From the NCBI RefSeq assembly GCF_035046485.1, contig NC_085138.1, positions 448,361,204-448,425,203 on the forward strand: a DNA stretch of 64,000 nt. The letters are read 5' to 3'. The notes under the pieces are model-generated. The model was given only the letters and a program-made list of their open reading frames with translations, was not told the origin of the DNA and did not search any database. The position numbers were made by a program, and so were the translations under genes. Origin of the DNA: Aedes albopictus (taxonomy: Eukaryota > Arthropoda > Insecta > Diptera > Culicidae). Below, in pieces: positions 44,314 through 55,000 of the stretch (its first letter is position 1; every line of letters starts with the position of its first letter).

Positions 44314-44590
44314 GCTCTCTTTACGCTTATGCGTTTTACAGTGTCCTTTTCAGGGCACTGAATAAACCCATTGTGGTATGGGCTAAGAGCTCTCATTGCG
44401 CTTATGCGTTCATTCCCTCTTCTAGGGTACCCCTTCCTATTTCATCACCTTTCCCTTTCCTAATCCCATTCCATCCCTTGTCTCATTCTCCCTCAGGTAA
44501 TTGATGAAATAAGCTTATATGTATGGCGATGGCACAAATGTCCCAAATGGAGGATAACGTGCCTCTGGAGCCGGCCTTCTGATACCTGAT

Positions 44591-44908
44591 ACTCCATCAG
44601 GAACGTTTTCTTTAAAAACTCTATCATATAACCACTCGGAAAGGTTCATTTTAGAAAATGTTCAAGAAATTCCTCCATGAATTTCATCAAACATCATTTA
44701 AGAATTCTTTTAGAGTTTCGTCGATAGATTATCCCAGAAATTTCTCGAAAGATTGATTTAGAAAACGGTTCAACAATTTCTTTAAAAATTCCTCAATTCT
44801 CTAAAAAATTCTTCAGGTTGTACTTCAATGATTTTTTTTAGAAAGTTCTCCATGAAATCTTTACGAATTCTATACAGGGTTGTCTTCTGTGATTCTTCAG
44901 AAACTGAG
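44591..44908. repeat. Long direct repeat, right copy (318 bp)
   Basis: Direct copy of 41101-41419, starting immediately after the TGATAC tail of the LOA copy and ending AAACTGAG, after which the flanking sequence differs (AACCGAAAAATC here, TTAGCCATCAAT at the left copy). Confidence 0.95.
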
Positions 44909-46372
44909 AACCGAAAAATCTAACAAATTTTTTTTATAAATCCTTCCGTGGATTCCTTTTAATTTTATTTTTCATAAATTCCTTTGGAAAAAGCTCCAGG
45001 GATTTATTAAAGAAAATTTTCCATGGATTACTTTTGGAGGTTCTCTAATGATTCTTTAATAAAATTATCCACGCATTGCTATAGAAGTTCCATCAGAGCT
45101 CCATGAGTTTTCTCAGAAATTGCTCTATATTTTTCAGCAATCTCTGTTGTTTTTTTTAGAGAATACGCAAAGGATTACTTGAGATTTTCCAAAGTTTCCC
45201 TGATTTCCCGAAAAGAATTTTCCAACATTATGAAATTTTGATCTCGAATCGCCAAATAAATCACTCCAGAAATTTATTCATGAAATCTTTCATGGTATCT
45301 TGAAAAAAATATCTTAGAGGAACATTTTCCTTCTGGTATTCCCTTAAGAATTTCTTCAGAAATGTTTCCAAGAATTTGTTTAGAGTTAGTTTTTCATGGA
45401 TTCCTGCTTAAACTTCTTCGAAAATAATTTCAGATTTTTTCCTATGTTTAGTTGTTTAAGCTTTTTTTATCAGTACTGCTGTCTTTGCGAATAAAAATGA
45501 CTAGTCAGAATGTAGGCTAACTAAAACCACACCAAAATTGAAACAACCAATTAAGATCCCAAATCTGTTCCTTTGGGGAAGACTCGAAACAGAGTCGGGA
45601 CAAAACTAAAACAGTCGTTTTGATTCCCCAAGACTGCAACTGTGATAAATGTAGTAAGAACATCTCATATTATCATAGTATCAGCCGAACTCTCTTAAGT
45701 ACTGTTTTCTAAAGTGAATTTTACAAAATGTTTGCGAAGAAAACATAATTTTCTCCAGAAGTTTTGTATTTCTGTATTATTGAGTTGATATTTTCAGCTC
45801 TAGGCTGGGTCATCTCCGCATTTAAATATTTTGTTTCTGCAACTTTGTTTCAGAAATTCTTTCAGCCAGCGATTTTTTTTGGAAAGTATTCCAGTTATTT
45901 TGTCAAATTCATACGGGTATTTCTCCAAGAAAGTTCTTGAGAATTGCCAAGGAATAACGCTATGCAAAAACACCTCAAAAATCATCGGCAAAATTGAAGG
46001 AATTCCTGAAAAAATGTCTGAATAAATCGAAAAATGAATTAATGAAGCAGTCCTTGAAAGAATGCCTAGAGGAACTTTTGGATAAATCGGTGGAGGAACT
46101 TCCAAAAGAACCTCTTGAGAATGTTTAGATAAAATTCTGGAAAAATATCAAGGAAAGATAATTCGTGGAGGGCTTTTAGAATAAATGTTTCAAGAAATCT
46201 CTGGAGTAATTCTTGATGATATCGAAAAAGAATTTGTGGAAGAAAACCTGTAAGAATCTCTGGTGGAATTTTAGCAAGATTTTTTTGGAAAAATTTGTAG
46301 AAAAAATCTAAAGGCATCCATATAGGAATTCTTGCAAGAATCTTTGAATAATCTGGCGAAATAAATAACTCA
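44909..46372. repeat. Degenerate GGAATTCCT-type repeat, with a ~380-bp interruption
   Basis: 44909-45450 and 45840-46372 are loose tandem variants of TTTCTCCAGAAATTTC and complements. Between them (about 45460-45840) is unrelated AT-rich sequence with no recognised feature. Confidence 0.55.
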
Positions 46373-46374
46373 AC

Positions 46375-46480
46375 AGAAGACAGCAAACGCCACTCCCCAC
46401 GGCGTCATTGTAATTTACGTTCATTCACAGCTCGCTCAGAAAAAAACTACAAAGCTAACTCTTTGCAAATGAACCTGGCT
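46375..46480. repeat. Fragment related to the 16.4-kb foldback
   Basis: CATTCACAGCTCGCTC and TTTGCAAATGAAC occur here in the order seen in an arm of the 400-bp foldback element at 16387-16786. About 100 bases, decayed. Confidence 0.4.
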
Positions 46481-46655
46481 TCAGGAATTCCTTCAGAGAT
46501 TTCTTCAGAAACTCCTTCAAAAATGTTGTCGCGGATTCCTTCCAAGAATTCAATGCGAGATCCCTCCTGGAGTTCTGAGATTTCTTCAGGATTTCTTTCT
46601 GAGATCGTTCCGGGAATCCTACAAGAATATCTTGCAGTATTCGAAAAAAGAGTGT
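46481..46655. repeat. Degenerate GGAATTCCT-type repeat
   Basis: TTCAGGAATTCCTTCAGAGA and TTCTTCAGAAACTCCTTC near 46480-46520 typify the block. Confidence 0.55.
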
Positions 46656-46848
46656 AAAATTATGTGATATATGATGCACATGATTGGAGCGTGGGATATC
46701 ACAGAGGTTTACATGACATATCATGTAAAAGTCATAAAATGTCATGTAAACTTCCATTATTTGTCATGTAATTCAGCATGACTCTGAGTATTTACTTGAC
46801 ATATAACACAAATTTACATGATATATCATGTAAACCATCATAACACTA
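46656..46848. repeat. TTTACATGATATATCATGTAAA palindrome cluster
   Basis: Three near-copies of the palindromic block ACATGAYATATCATGT flanked by TTT/AAA occur at about 46710, 46740 and 46812, plus related pieces (CATGTAAACTTCC). The cluster continues as TTTATATGACGTGTAAATT at 48036 on the other side of the TA-flanked element, showing that the element inserted into it. Confidence 0.7.
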
Positions 46849-48013
46849 CCCAGCCAACCACATATCGTAAATCATTGTGTGGAAAAAATCGTATATTTTC
46901 ATATATTGAATCAGAATTGTATAATAACATGTATATTTGTTGACAATGATTGCGTAAAATCGCATTTGATGCCAAATGAAATTTCAATTGCGATTTTGTT
47001 TCATATAGTCGTCTCCAATCATAAAAGGTGCGAGATACTATCGGTAGGATCGCACAGAATCGGAAAGAATCGTGAAAAAAAACATTCTAAGTGTCAAGCG
47101 GCAAGTTCACTAGCATCGTATAAATGATTTCTTTGAATCGTGGAAATCGTCGCTTCACACCGTATATGAATCTGCTAAATCAAGCTTGCTACCTAAAGGT
47201 ATGATGAAAATCGGTGAAATCGTATACAACTATAACAATGTTGTACATCGATCGTTTGCGTCACACTTGCGTCGTATACGAAGTGAATGAAATCGTTGAA
47301 ATCGTATATTCATTTTTACAGTCGCATATGATTGTTACTGCACTTTTAATAGTCAAATCTTAATCTCGAAAATCGTAAATGGTTTTGTTTACATATTTGT
47401 ATGATGGAGATAAAAAAAAAATATGGTCATCACAAATTTGTATTTTTGTTGTTGTTGACACATTCCACTTACAATAAGTGATGTATAGACTCCAACAACG
47501 ATGTGAATTCCGGGCCTCTTGCACGGCACCACTTTTGATGCCACTCAATGCACAACAACAACACTCCCACCACAAGTGTCGCACCGTATCATGCTAATTT
47601 TTATTCGTTTCATGCCATTCTTTTTGAACTCTCTATTTTCAATTTGGCAATATTGCCAATAGAGATAACGCGCAGTTCTCAATCAAAGAACCTAAGTTCG
47701 ATTCCCTCTGAACGCCATTTGTTTTTTTTTTTAATTTGAAAATCTTGAGTCGTATATTGGTACTCTCAATCGTAATAAGATCATGTATAATCGTATATTT
47801 AGACGGATAAAATCGGCGAAATCGTAGAAATTTTTCGAGAAATCGTAAATTATGTTGGATAGAATCGCAGTAATCGTATATATGTTTCGATATGGCCTCC
47901 ACTTTAGTATATATATATGCCTGTTTCGTGCATTGAATACGATTTCTTTGGTGCTATATATGTGTGACTATTTCAGTTGCAATTTCGAAATAGCAACCAA
48001 ATTGCTGGCTGGG
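46849..48013. mobile_element. TA-flanked element rich in ATCGTATAT motifs, with a tRNA-like module (1165 bp)
   Basis: The ends CCCAGCCAACCA and TTGCTGGCTGGG share an 8-base perfect TIR (CCCAGCCA/TGGCTGGG) and are flanked by TA (46847-46848, 48014-48015). The interior carries well over fifteen dispersed variants of AAATCGTATAT or ATCGTAAAT (for example 46889, 47240, 47300, 47788, 47872), in no fixed period. A tRNA-like module sits at 47643-47712. No transposase frame. Confidence 0.75.
47643..47712 (+). repeat. tRNA-like module inside the TA-flanked element
   Basis: A B-box-like AAGTTCGATTCCCT at 47693-47706 is preceded at the right distance by GCCAATAGAGATAACGCG (A-box-like), and a T-run starts at 47720, which could end a polymerase III transcript. 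Cloverleaf pairing is weak. Confidence 0.5.
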
Positions 48014-48070
48014 TATGTTTATATGACTAAAATTATGTTTATATGACGTGTAAATTTCATTGTTTTTATC

Positions 48071-48945
48071 TGTGTAGGATTGCTGTAATAATTTCCGGGA
48101 TTCCTACGGTAATTCCTCCGGGAACTCCTTCAAGCATTTCTCTCCTTCTAGGCTTCTGTCAGAAATGTCTCTTTTGGTGCTTCCGGGATTTCTTCAGGAA
48201 CTCTTTACAGAACTCATCTTGGAACTCCTTTCTGATTCCCTCAAGAGTTTCTTTTGAAATTCTTACAGATCCTTCTAGAATTCCGTGGAAGTTCATTTTG
48301 GCGTTATTTCAGATGTTTCAAATGGAAAACTTCCAGCAGATTATGGGAAATATTTTGAGGAATTTCTTCTGAAATTTTTGTTTATGGAATTCTTCATTTA
48401 GTTTCTACAGGATTTCTTTGAGGAAATACTCCAACATGTTCCTTCTGGTTTTCTTTCCGGGATTCCATTGTTTTTTCAGAAATACCTTCTAGAAGTCGTA
48501 AAAAAAACTTCTGAACACATTCCAAAAGAAGCTATTAGGAGAATCTCGGAAGGAATTCCTGGATGATTCCCGTGAGAAATCCTGAAAGAAATCTCTTGAA
48601 ATCCCAGAGGGATTCCTGGAAAGAGTTTTTGGAGAAATCCCAGATGTAACTTTTTAGGAATCTCAGAAGAATCAATTGGAAGGATCGCAGAGAAAACTTT
48701 CAAGGGCATCACGAAAAGAATCTGAGATATTGCTCCATGAGGAATCACATAAGTAAATCCTAAAGGAAACCTAGAATCAAATTGTGTTGAAACCACGGAA
48801 GGAATTCCGGGAATAATCTCAGGAATGCTGGGGTAATCCTAAAAGGAGTAATCCTGGAGGGATCTCAATTTTATTATTTCTGGAGATATTTCAGAAGCAA
48901 AAAAATCTCTAGAAGAATCTCGGGAGTACTTCCTAGAGGAATTCT
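48071..48945. repeat. Degenerate GGAATTCCT-type repeat
   Basis: Loose tandem variants of TTCCTACGGTAATTCCTCCG and complements, with a change of strand bias near 48480. This is the target of the retrocopy at 48959-49713. Confidence 0.6.
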
Positions 48946-48958
48946 GGTAAAATCTCTT

Positions 48959-49713
48959 TTTTTTTTTTTTTTTTTTTTTTCCAATTCGTTTATTTATAAG
49001 GCTCTAGCGTTTTATATAAAACTTAACGGAGCCGATTTTCTTATGAAACAACAAAATGTTATTCTAAAGCTATTCTACATTTTACATACAATTCACTTTG
49101 AATTCTTGCGCGAACTCTTTCTCGGGGGAGTGCGATCTGTTGTGGATCCTGAAGCCGATGAAGCAAATTGAGCCCGACGCTGGCTTGCTATCAGTTTCTT
49201 GGTTTTCTCCTTCATCATGGCGTTGAAATTGTTCGCTAGCTGTGTAGCATTCGGAATACCAAAGGTCCGCTCAAAGTACTCATCGTTGATAGCCGATTTT
49301 GACTTCTCTTCCTCTTTGTCGCTTGATTCCTGCACTAACGGTGTTTCCTCGAGAATTTCTTCAACTACTTCCACGACATCGTCATCTATTGGATCCGATT
49401 CCTCAATAACTGTTTCGACTTCTCCTGTACTGACTATTTCGGCAAAAGTTTTAGGCTTGTTGGTCTTCTTCCTTGCTGGGCAGGCGTTTCTCCGGTGTCC
49501 TACTGAGTGACAAAAGAAACACTTGTCCTTCAGTCCGTCGTAAAACACTTTTCCTCTTTGCTTGTTCACTTCAATCAAAGGAGGAATTTCCTTGTCGATG
49601 TCAATGTACACACCCCTAACGCCAGTGTGCACATGATCCAATCCTAGGCCAGTTGGGAACTTTTCACGAACCGTTCTATTTACTCTTCCGTATTGATTAA
49701 ATACCGTGACCAG
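48959..49713 (-). mobile_element. ORF1-only retrocopy with poly(A) tail
   Basis: On the minus strand this 755-bp insertion starts inside an ORF1 (CTGGTCACGG), ends the frame at 49093, has a 112-bp 3' UTR with AATAAA (complement of 48987-48992) about 8 bases before a poly(A) tail of about 22 (poly(T) at 48959-48980), and is flanked by the perfect 13-bp duplication GGTAAAATCTCTT (48946-48958 and 49714-49726). These are the hallmarks of LINE-mediated retroposition. No ORF2 lies between ORF1 and the poly(A), unlike a standard LINE. Confidence 0.93.
49093..49713 (-). CDS. ORF1-type nucleic-acid-binding protein, C-terminal part
   Basis: The uninterrupted 206-codon frame starts at the 5' truncation (LVTVFNQYGRVN); codons upstream of it on the same frame are host flank and not part of the protein. 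It contains a CCHC zinc knuckle (CFFCHSVGHRRNAC, about 49485-49527), an acidic Glu/Asp-rich middle (IEESDPIDDDVVEVVEEILE), and a basic Ser/Lys-rich C-terminus ending RKSSRKNSK. Such proteins coat retroelement RNA. The family is not identified; the absence of stops implies recent origin. It has no start codon of its own. Confidence 0.8.
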   Translation of the reverse strand: MVTVFNQYGRVNRTVREKFPTGLGLDHVHTGVRGVYIDIDKEIPPLIEVNKQRGKVFYDGLKDKCFFCHSVGHRRNACPARKKTNKPKTFAEIVSTGEVETVIEESDPIDDDVVEVVEEILEETPLVQESSDKEEEKSKSAINDEYFERTFGIPNATQLANNFNAMMKEKTKKLIASQRRAQFASSASGSTTDRTPPRKSSRKNSK

Positions 49714-49726
49714 GGTAAAATCTCTT

Positions 49727-49895
49727 GAAAGAACCCCAGACAGAACCTTTTTAGGAATCGCAGAAGAAACTCCTGGAACAACCTCAGAGAAAATTTCTGA
49801 AGGAATCCAAAATAAAACCCCGAGGGATCGCATCAAGAACTCCCTGAGAATGGCAGAAGAAACTCCTGCAGGAGTTCTGGAACAAATTTAGCATA
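49727..49895. repeat. Degenerate GGAATTCCT-type repeat
   Basis: Resumes the sequence interrupted at 48945 by the retrocopy (GAAGAAACTCCTGGAACAAC near 49758). Confidence 0.55.
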
Positions 49896-50914
49896 GCATG
49901 GCATGAATACTTGCACAAACCTTAGATGGAGGTACAAAATTGAATATATTCGTTGACATTGCTGATCTCGCTACTATCTATAATGTTATAAACCCACCCA
50001 GCTCCACACACATGGCCAAGTCCTTGCAATCTGTTTTCTTAGTCCAATCATCAACTTAGAGCCGAGGCCTGAAGCAGATGAGAGGATGTTGAAACTAGAG
50101 AATTTTCCATGAACATCTAGCCATACAACAATTTGGGATACAAAAAGTGCAATCAGAAAGATCTCACCTAGATCCAGTTCGTCGGATGGCAGTCTCCAGA
50201 GTGAAATTCTGCGGTGTCCCTACTTCTATGGTCGACCTGTAGTGCAGTCTGGAAGAGTTCTGGAGAAAATTGGTGGAAAAATCGTGAAGAATGTCTGTGG
50301 AATCCTGGAAGGAGCTCCTTGAGGGGTGCAATCGTGCCGTCATCAAGTCATAAATCAACACACTTTCCCACGCACGTAAACCCCACATTTTAAATTAAAT
50401 CGAACCACCCATGAAAAGTAGGCGAAACTTTTTAAACCAAATTGTAAACAAGCAGGTCAAGAAACGTCAAAGACTTGGAAAAATGTACCTTAGCAATCAT
50501 ATCAAGGAGAACCTGCAAGCACTGGAAGTGTTCATGCGACGCGTGATAAGGATGAACGGTCTGTGGTTAAAAAGTATAAGCTCAAGCATGAAACACAAGT
50601 TTGGTGCTCTCTACGGTGAAATACTTCCATGAATTTGGTGCTTCAATGTGATGGCTTTTAGTCCCTATTATCTGATCTTACACAGCTTTTCCAAATCAAC
50701 CGTGTCCGTCACTGATTTCAGTATTAACAATGGATCATCGGAAAAAGTACACACTTCGGATAATAAATAGTTTGGTCGTTATCTTAAATTGTCTGGGTCT
50801 TTGCACAAATTCGATTGCTCTGATTTTTAAACAGTCATCTGTGTCATTGATGTATTCATATTGGTACTAGTTTTAGTTCTATGTTAACAATTTTGATTGT
50901 TCGGAAGATACATA
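49896..50914. other. Spacer without a supported gene
   Basis: A 73-codon frame at 50411-50632 (plus strand, KRQRLGKMYLSNHIKENLQA inside) has a basic, helix-like composition; I do not recognise it and see no upstream exon or promoter. The rest is AT-rich. Confidence 0.4.
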
Positions 50915-51626
50915 TTAGCGTGGGTCATAGAGGTCGTTTTTTCAGTTTAGTTTTTTTTACTCCATTTCGGATGCTGAACGACCGTACAAAATTTGAGCGC
51001 GATCAGTCATGCCTACACTTTGCGCATCTCGATTGAAACTTGTATGATATTTTATATGGGAAAACTCACTTTTTTGCATTTTCATTATAAAAGAATAAAC
51101 TTATTCTGAAAGTATTGAACCAAGTATGTAAAAGTATAGCCTCAGATGTCCTGAAAAACTTTGCCGAAGACCACAAAGCGATCCAAGTCTTGTAACAAAA
51201 GCTAAAACCTACTGATCGCCTGAGTGTGATTATCTCTTAACATGTAAAGGAATAACATCAATAATAAAATCTCAGTTTTTGGCCTGACTTTCAAAGGTTG
51301 TATCTTTTTCTGCATGCATCGGATCGCTTTGCGGTCTTCGACAAAGTTTTTTTCGACACATCCTGGGCTATACTTTAACATAAGCGGTTATATGGTATAC
51401 GACAATTTTGAGCAACTTTCAAGAAAAATTCGAAAAAGTATGATTTCCCATGTAAAATCCCATACAAACTTCAATCGCGATGCGCAAAATTTAGGCTAAA
51501 CCAATCATGTCCAAATTTTGCACAGTTATTTGGGACCTCAAAGGGCATCTTAAAAGCTTTGATCTGATTGAATCTGATCAATTTTAAATTTTCTCATACA
51601 ACGTTGACCCACCCTAATACATATGT
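50915..51626. mobile_element. Foldback element with ATTAGGGTGGGTCA ends (~0.7 kb)
   Basis: The left end ATACATATTAGCGTGGGTCA and right end TGACCCACCCTAATACATAT are inverted repeats. Further pairs continue inward (ATTTGAGCGCGATCAG-type left blocks, GATGCGCAAAATTTAGG at right; CAAAGCGATCC at 51175 with GGATCGCTTTG at 51321). Two AACTTTGCCGAAGAC-type motifs (51167, 51338 in complement) lie near the centre. Non-coding. Confidence 0.75.
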
Positions 51627-51704
51627 GTTAAAATGATAGTGATTTAAAAAAGAGATCTCTTATTTCACACCGTCTGCATCCCGGCTTATTTCAAGTTCTA
51701 AAAT

Positions 51705-52003
51705 GATTGTTCTGGCGTTTTCGGCGGAGCCGGATCACAACTGTCCCGGTCGTTAAGTCGCGTTTTTTTTTGCGAAATAACGTCCAAAAGTTTGGATGCG
51801 TCATGATCGGATGGTCCGATTTGGGTCGTCTAAGTTTTGTTCTGTTAGTTTTCACTGTTTATGAGGCAAAAAATATGAGAAAATTGAGAGTTTTTGAAGA
51901 TTGGGTTTTCAAACATTTTGAACGGGGACTTGGGCTTGGCTAGGAACTTAATGAAACGTCAAAAAACGCAGTAGGCAAGACAAAGTTTGCCGGGGACAGC
52001 TAA
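51705..52003 (-). mobile_element. CTAGCTGTCCCGG repeat family, copy 3
   Basis: On the minus strand it begins TTAGCTGTCCCCGGCAAACT and continues TTGTCTTGCCTACTGCG, the head seen at 14629 and 16917. The other end is not clear; I place it roughly where the similarity to element-like sequence fades. Confidence 0.55.
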
Positions 52004-55000
52004 TTTGAACTAATTTCACGTTAGCTACGCCTTCTAAGTCAAGTGCTCTTCAAGAAGAAGAACTGCGCAATACACAGTCAGTACCAACCCTCCTGACACG
52101 TCGTTGTCCGCGAGCAATGTTCCAGAATACCACCGGAGCTCACGAAAGTGAAAACAATCCAATCAACCGAAAATATTTGTAAACAACTTACACGCCGCCG
52201 CGCCACAAGTTCGCTAATAGCATTAGCGAAATGTAGGCAATAAGACAGACACCCAAGCATCTAATCATAGCAACATCCAACTGAAACTGAACCCACTATA
52301 GGTCAGTAATAGTAGGCTAGTCGCTGTGCAGCGGAACTCGCCGCGCAGCCACGCCACAGTTGTAGTGTAGTGATGCAATCAAAACAAAGCAAGCCGTGTG
52401 CACGCCGCGCTGTTGCAGCGTGCTGCTCCCTTTCGCTTTCTTGGCGAAAGAAAGGTAAAAAACTCACTCCCGGTGAGTTCCCACTCCATGGTCGCGGCCA
52501 GACTACCTATGCCGGTCTGTTGCCCGCTGCCGCCGTTGTCGTCGTCGTCGCCGCCGCCGCCGCGCCGGCCGGTCGATTGATGGGTTCTGGAGGTTATGTG
52601 TACACAGTCAGTCTGTCGGGGGGTGAACTCACTGCTACAAACTTTCTGGAGCGGTGTTGGTGTTCCCGAAAAGCTTGCACTCGGTCCTGCCTGGGCAGGC
52701 AGGGGGTGGTGTTCTTATGTACTGGCCTGACGACGGGGTGGACCATGCGGCGGCGGCGGCCGGCGACGACGACGGCCATGAGAATGAGAGCGAGAGAACT
52801 CGAACCCGTCGTCGTCGTCGTCGGGCTCGGGTCGATTGGGTTCTCTGTGCATGTTTTGCCGTCGCAGTCGCAAGTGCCGGGAGACCGGAATGTTTGTTAG
52901 GTCGGTCAGACTGTGTGGTGTGGTACATCACCTATTCATTCCCAATGAAAGCGACAGTAAAGGGAAATCTTTTGGGTGAATTGGTTGGTACTTTGGTTAG
53001 TCTCGCGAACTCCAATCGCGTTCTTCCCTGTTTGAAAGTCCCACTTGTAACACAACAACGGTTTGGTTACGCGTACATTCGACGCTCCCTGTTTCTACGT
53101 CTGTTACTCGGTTTCGGTTTTGAATTTCGATTGATTTGCCGAAGAAGCATCCAAGGTTTCCCTACAGAACTCAAGGACTACTAGGATACACCCAAGGATT
53201 ACTCTGATCTGGTTTCATTGTGAACGCAGCACCCGCCTGCTAGATGATGTGAGTCGTTGTATCGCTTCCTGGATATTTGCGCGATTCGACAGAAGACTGC
53301 GGCACGACCAGCCGCCGTGTGTGTCCTTGGACTTTTACGGACTGTATTGTGTGTTATCGGCCCCCGAGAGCCTGTGGTGCGCGTTGCGTTGGTGGACTGA
53401 AATCGATCTGAGTAGCAGCACAGAGATCAAGACTGGATTCCCTGGATTATTCTTGTGGATGTTGTTGGGACGGGACGGGACACTGCGTGAAAGCGAAACT
53501 GGTAGAAATGCTAATGAGAGACAAGTGTGTGCGACGCGGCGAAGACTAATCTGCGCCAATGCCTACGTCAATTAGTTGTAAACAACGAGCCTTGTTTAGG
53601 ATAAGCTGCAGCGAGCGTGCTGGCGGAAAGGGAAGGAATATCGCGCAGAGAGCGGACTGAGCTTTGATCGGGCCTCCTTTGCGTGTGACTAACAACTGGT
53701 TGAGGTGAGGTGAATTCTAGTTTTGTCGTTTTTTTTTCTGTTTTGCATAGACGGTTGAACTTTGCGAGGACTCTACCAGGATGTGTTAGTGTGGACCACT
53801 TGATGCGAGAGCGAGGAGCAGAAGGAATGGTATAGTGAAGCGACACAAAATATGGCTTTTGTTTTTAGTGCAACTGAAGAACTCACAGTCAGGGTTGAAG
53901 TTCTTTTAATGCAGCGTGTGATTTGGATGATTCAGGTGACACATTTTGATGAAGGATTCGAAGAGACAGGATATTTGAGAAAATGGGTGACAGAAATGAT
54001 TGGTGCACAATCAAGAACACAATAACTATTTGATATACCTTTCAGGATGCCAAATAAATATGAGTGTGGAGTTATGTTTAGTGGAGCATTCATGGATATA
54101 GAAATCGGCAGTTTAAGCCCTCCTTGGAATTTTATTGAACTACGTCAACCCCAACTAACATTTTCAGAAATTTTCCGTTGTTTGATTTATGTATTTTTTT
54201 GCGGTTACCAAGTATTTTTTTTTAAATTTTAAAAGAATTATCAGGGTGGTGTAAAAACTCATTTCACTCAATCGAAGACAGAGTTGCAGAGTTCGAAAAG
54301 TAGATGAAAAGCATCAGTTTTTCAATATTCATAAATCGCGTTATTGAACCTTTTTTTCTAAAAATGTTGGTGTGGTTTATTGGGATACCTCTACATACAT
54401 GTCAGACACAAAATTAGGATCAAACATGCTATGTGACTGTAAGCTCCTATCATGGAAACACACATTGTTGATCAAAGAGTTGCATTATGACTCGTTATGG
54501 AACAGATATGGGTTGCATTATAAACAACTGATTGACTAACGATCCCAGTACACAGGGTCAAATATTTGTCCAGATAGAAACCAATGCTCAAACATTATGT
54601 TTGACTTGATCGAATTTACATTAGTGTCGAACAGATGTTTGATCTTTAGTTCGTCCCTTATCATATATTTAATCCTGTGGCCTCAACCTTAGTAGAAAAA
54701 GTAGGCTGTTGTATTGGCTTTCAAGGGCAAAACAAAACATACTGTTACCCATCTTTGTTTCGGTAGCGCAACTACCGAACTGATGATGTTTACCTTTTTT
54801 TACATACCTATCAACATAATCTGTTGGGGGAATTATTTTATTTTTCCTACTTACAACCCACATCCGACAATTTTTTTAAGTGAAATGGTAGAACTTTCAA
54901 TTCCCTCGGTCGCACGTACATTAGTTTTGCATTTTGTTCCACCATTTCCGTGAAAAATGAGATCCGGCTTGTGCAAGCGAGGAGTTGAGGTTAGAATTGT

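Larger units (their letters stand above)
41420..44590 (+). mobile_element. LOA-type retrotransposon, second copy (internally deleted, decayed)
   Basis: The 3' end matches the LOA element at 21871-24801: the same UTR blocks (GGCTCTCTTTACGCTT, GCGATGGCACAAAT, CCCAAATGGAGGA) and a TGATACCTGATAC tail. ORF2 remains run from the end of the endonuclease region into the RT and then jump to the stop codon, a deletion of about 1.8 kb relative to the better copy. The 5' part (41420-42390) is GC-mixed, untranslated-looking sequence (GATAGCTGTGTAGTGTCGG near 41459), probably the 5' UTR. A MITE is nested at 42391-43436. Confidence 0.82.

Noticed and set aside
41101..44908. LTR retrotransposon with 318-bp LTRs
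   Set aside because: The repeats lack TG...CA ends, primer-binding site and polypurine tract, and the interior is a LINE-type ORF2 with its own 3' tail abutting the right copy.
49714..49836. N-terminal 41 codons of the zinc-knuckle frame
   Set aside because: They lie outside the retrocopy, beyond the TSD, in the degenerate repeat; they are fused to the frame by chance.
52370..53184. Overlapping frames of up to 176 codons on both strands
   Set aside because: Translations are driven by GTC/GCC triplet tracts, overlap each other in several frames and show no domain; kept only as a candidate GC-rich host region.
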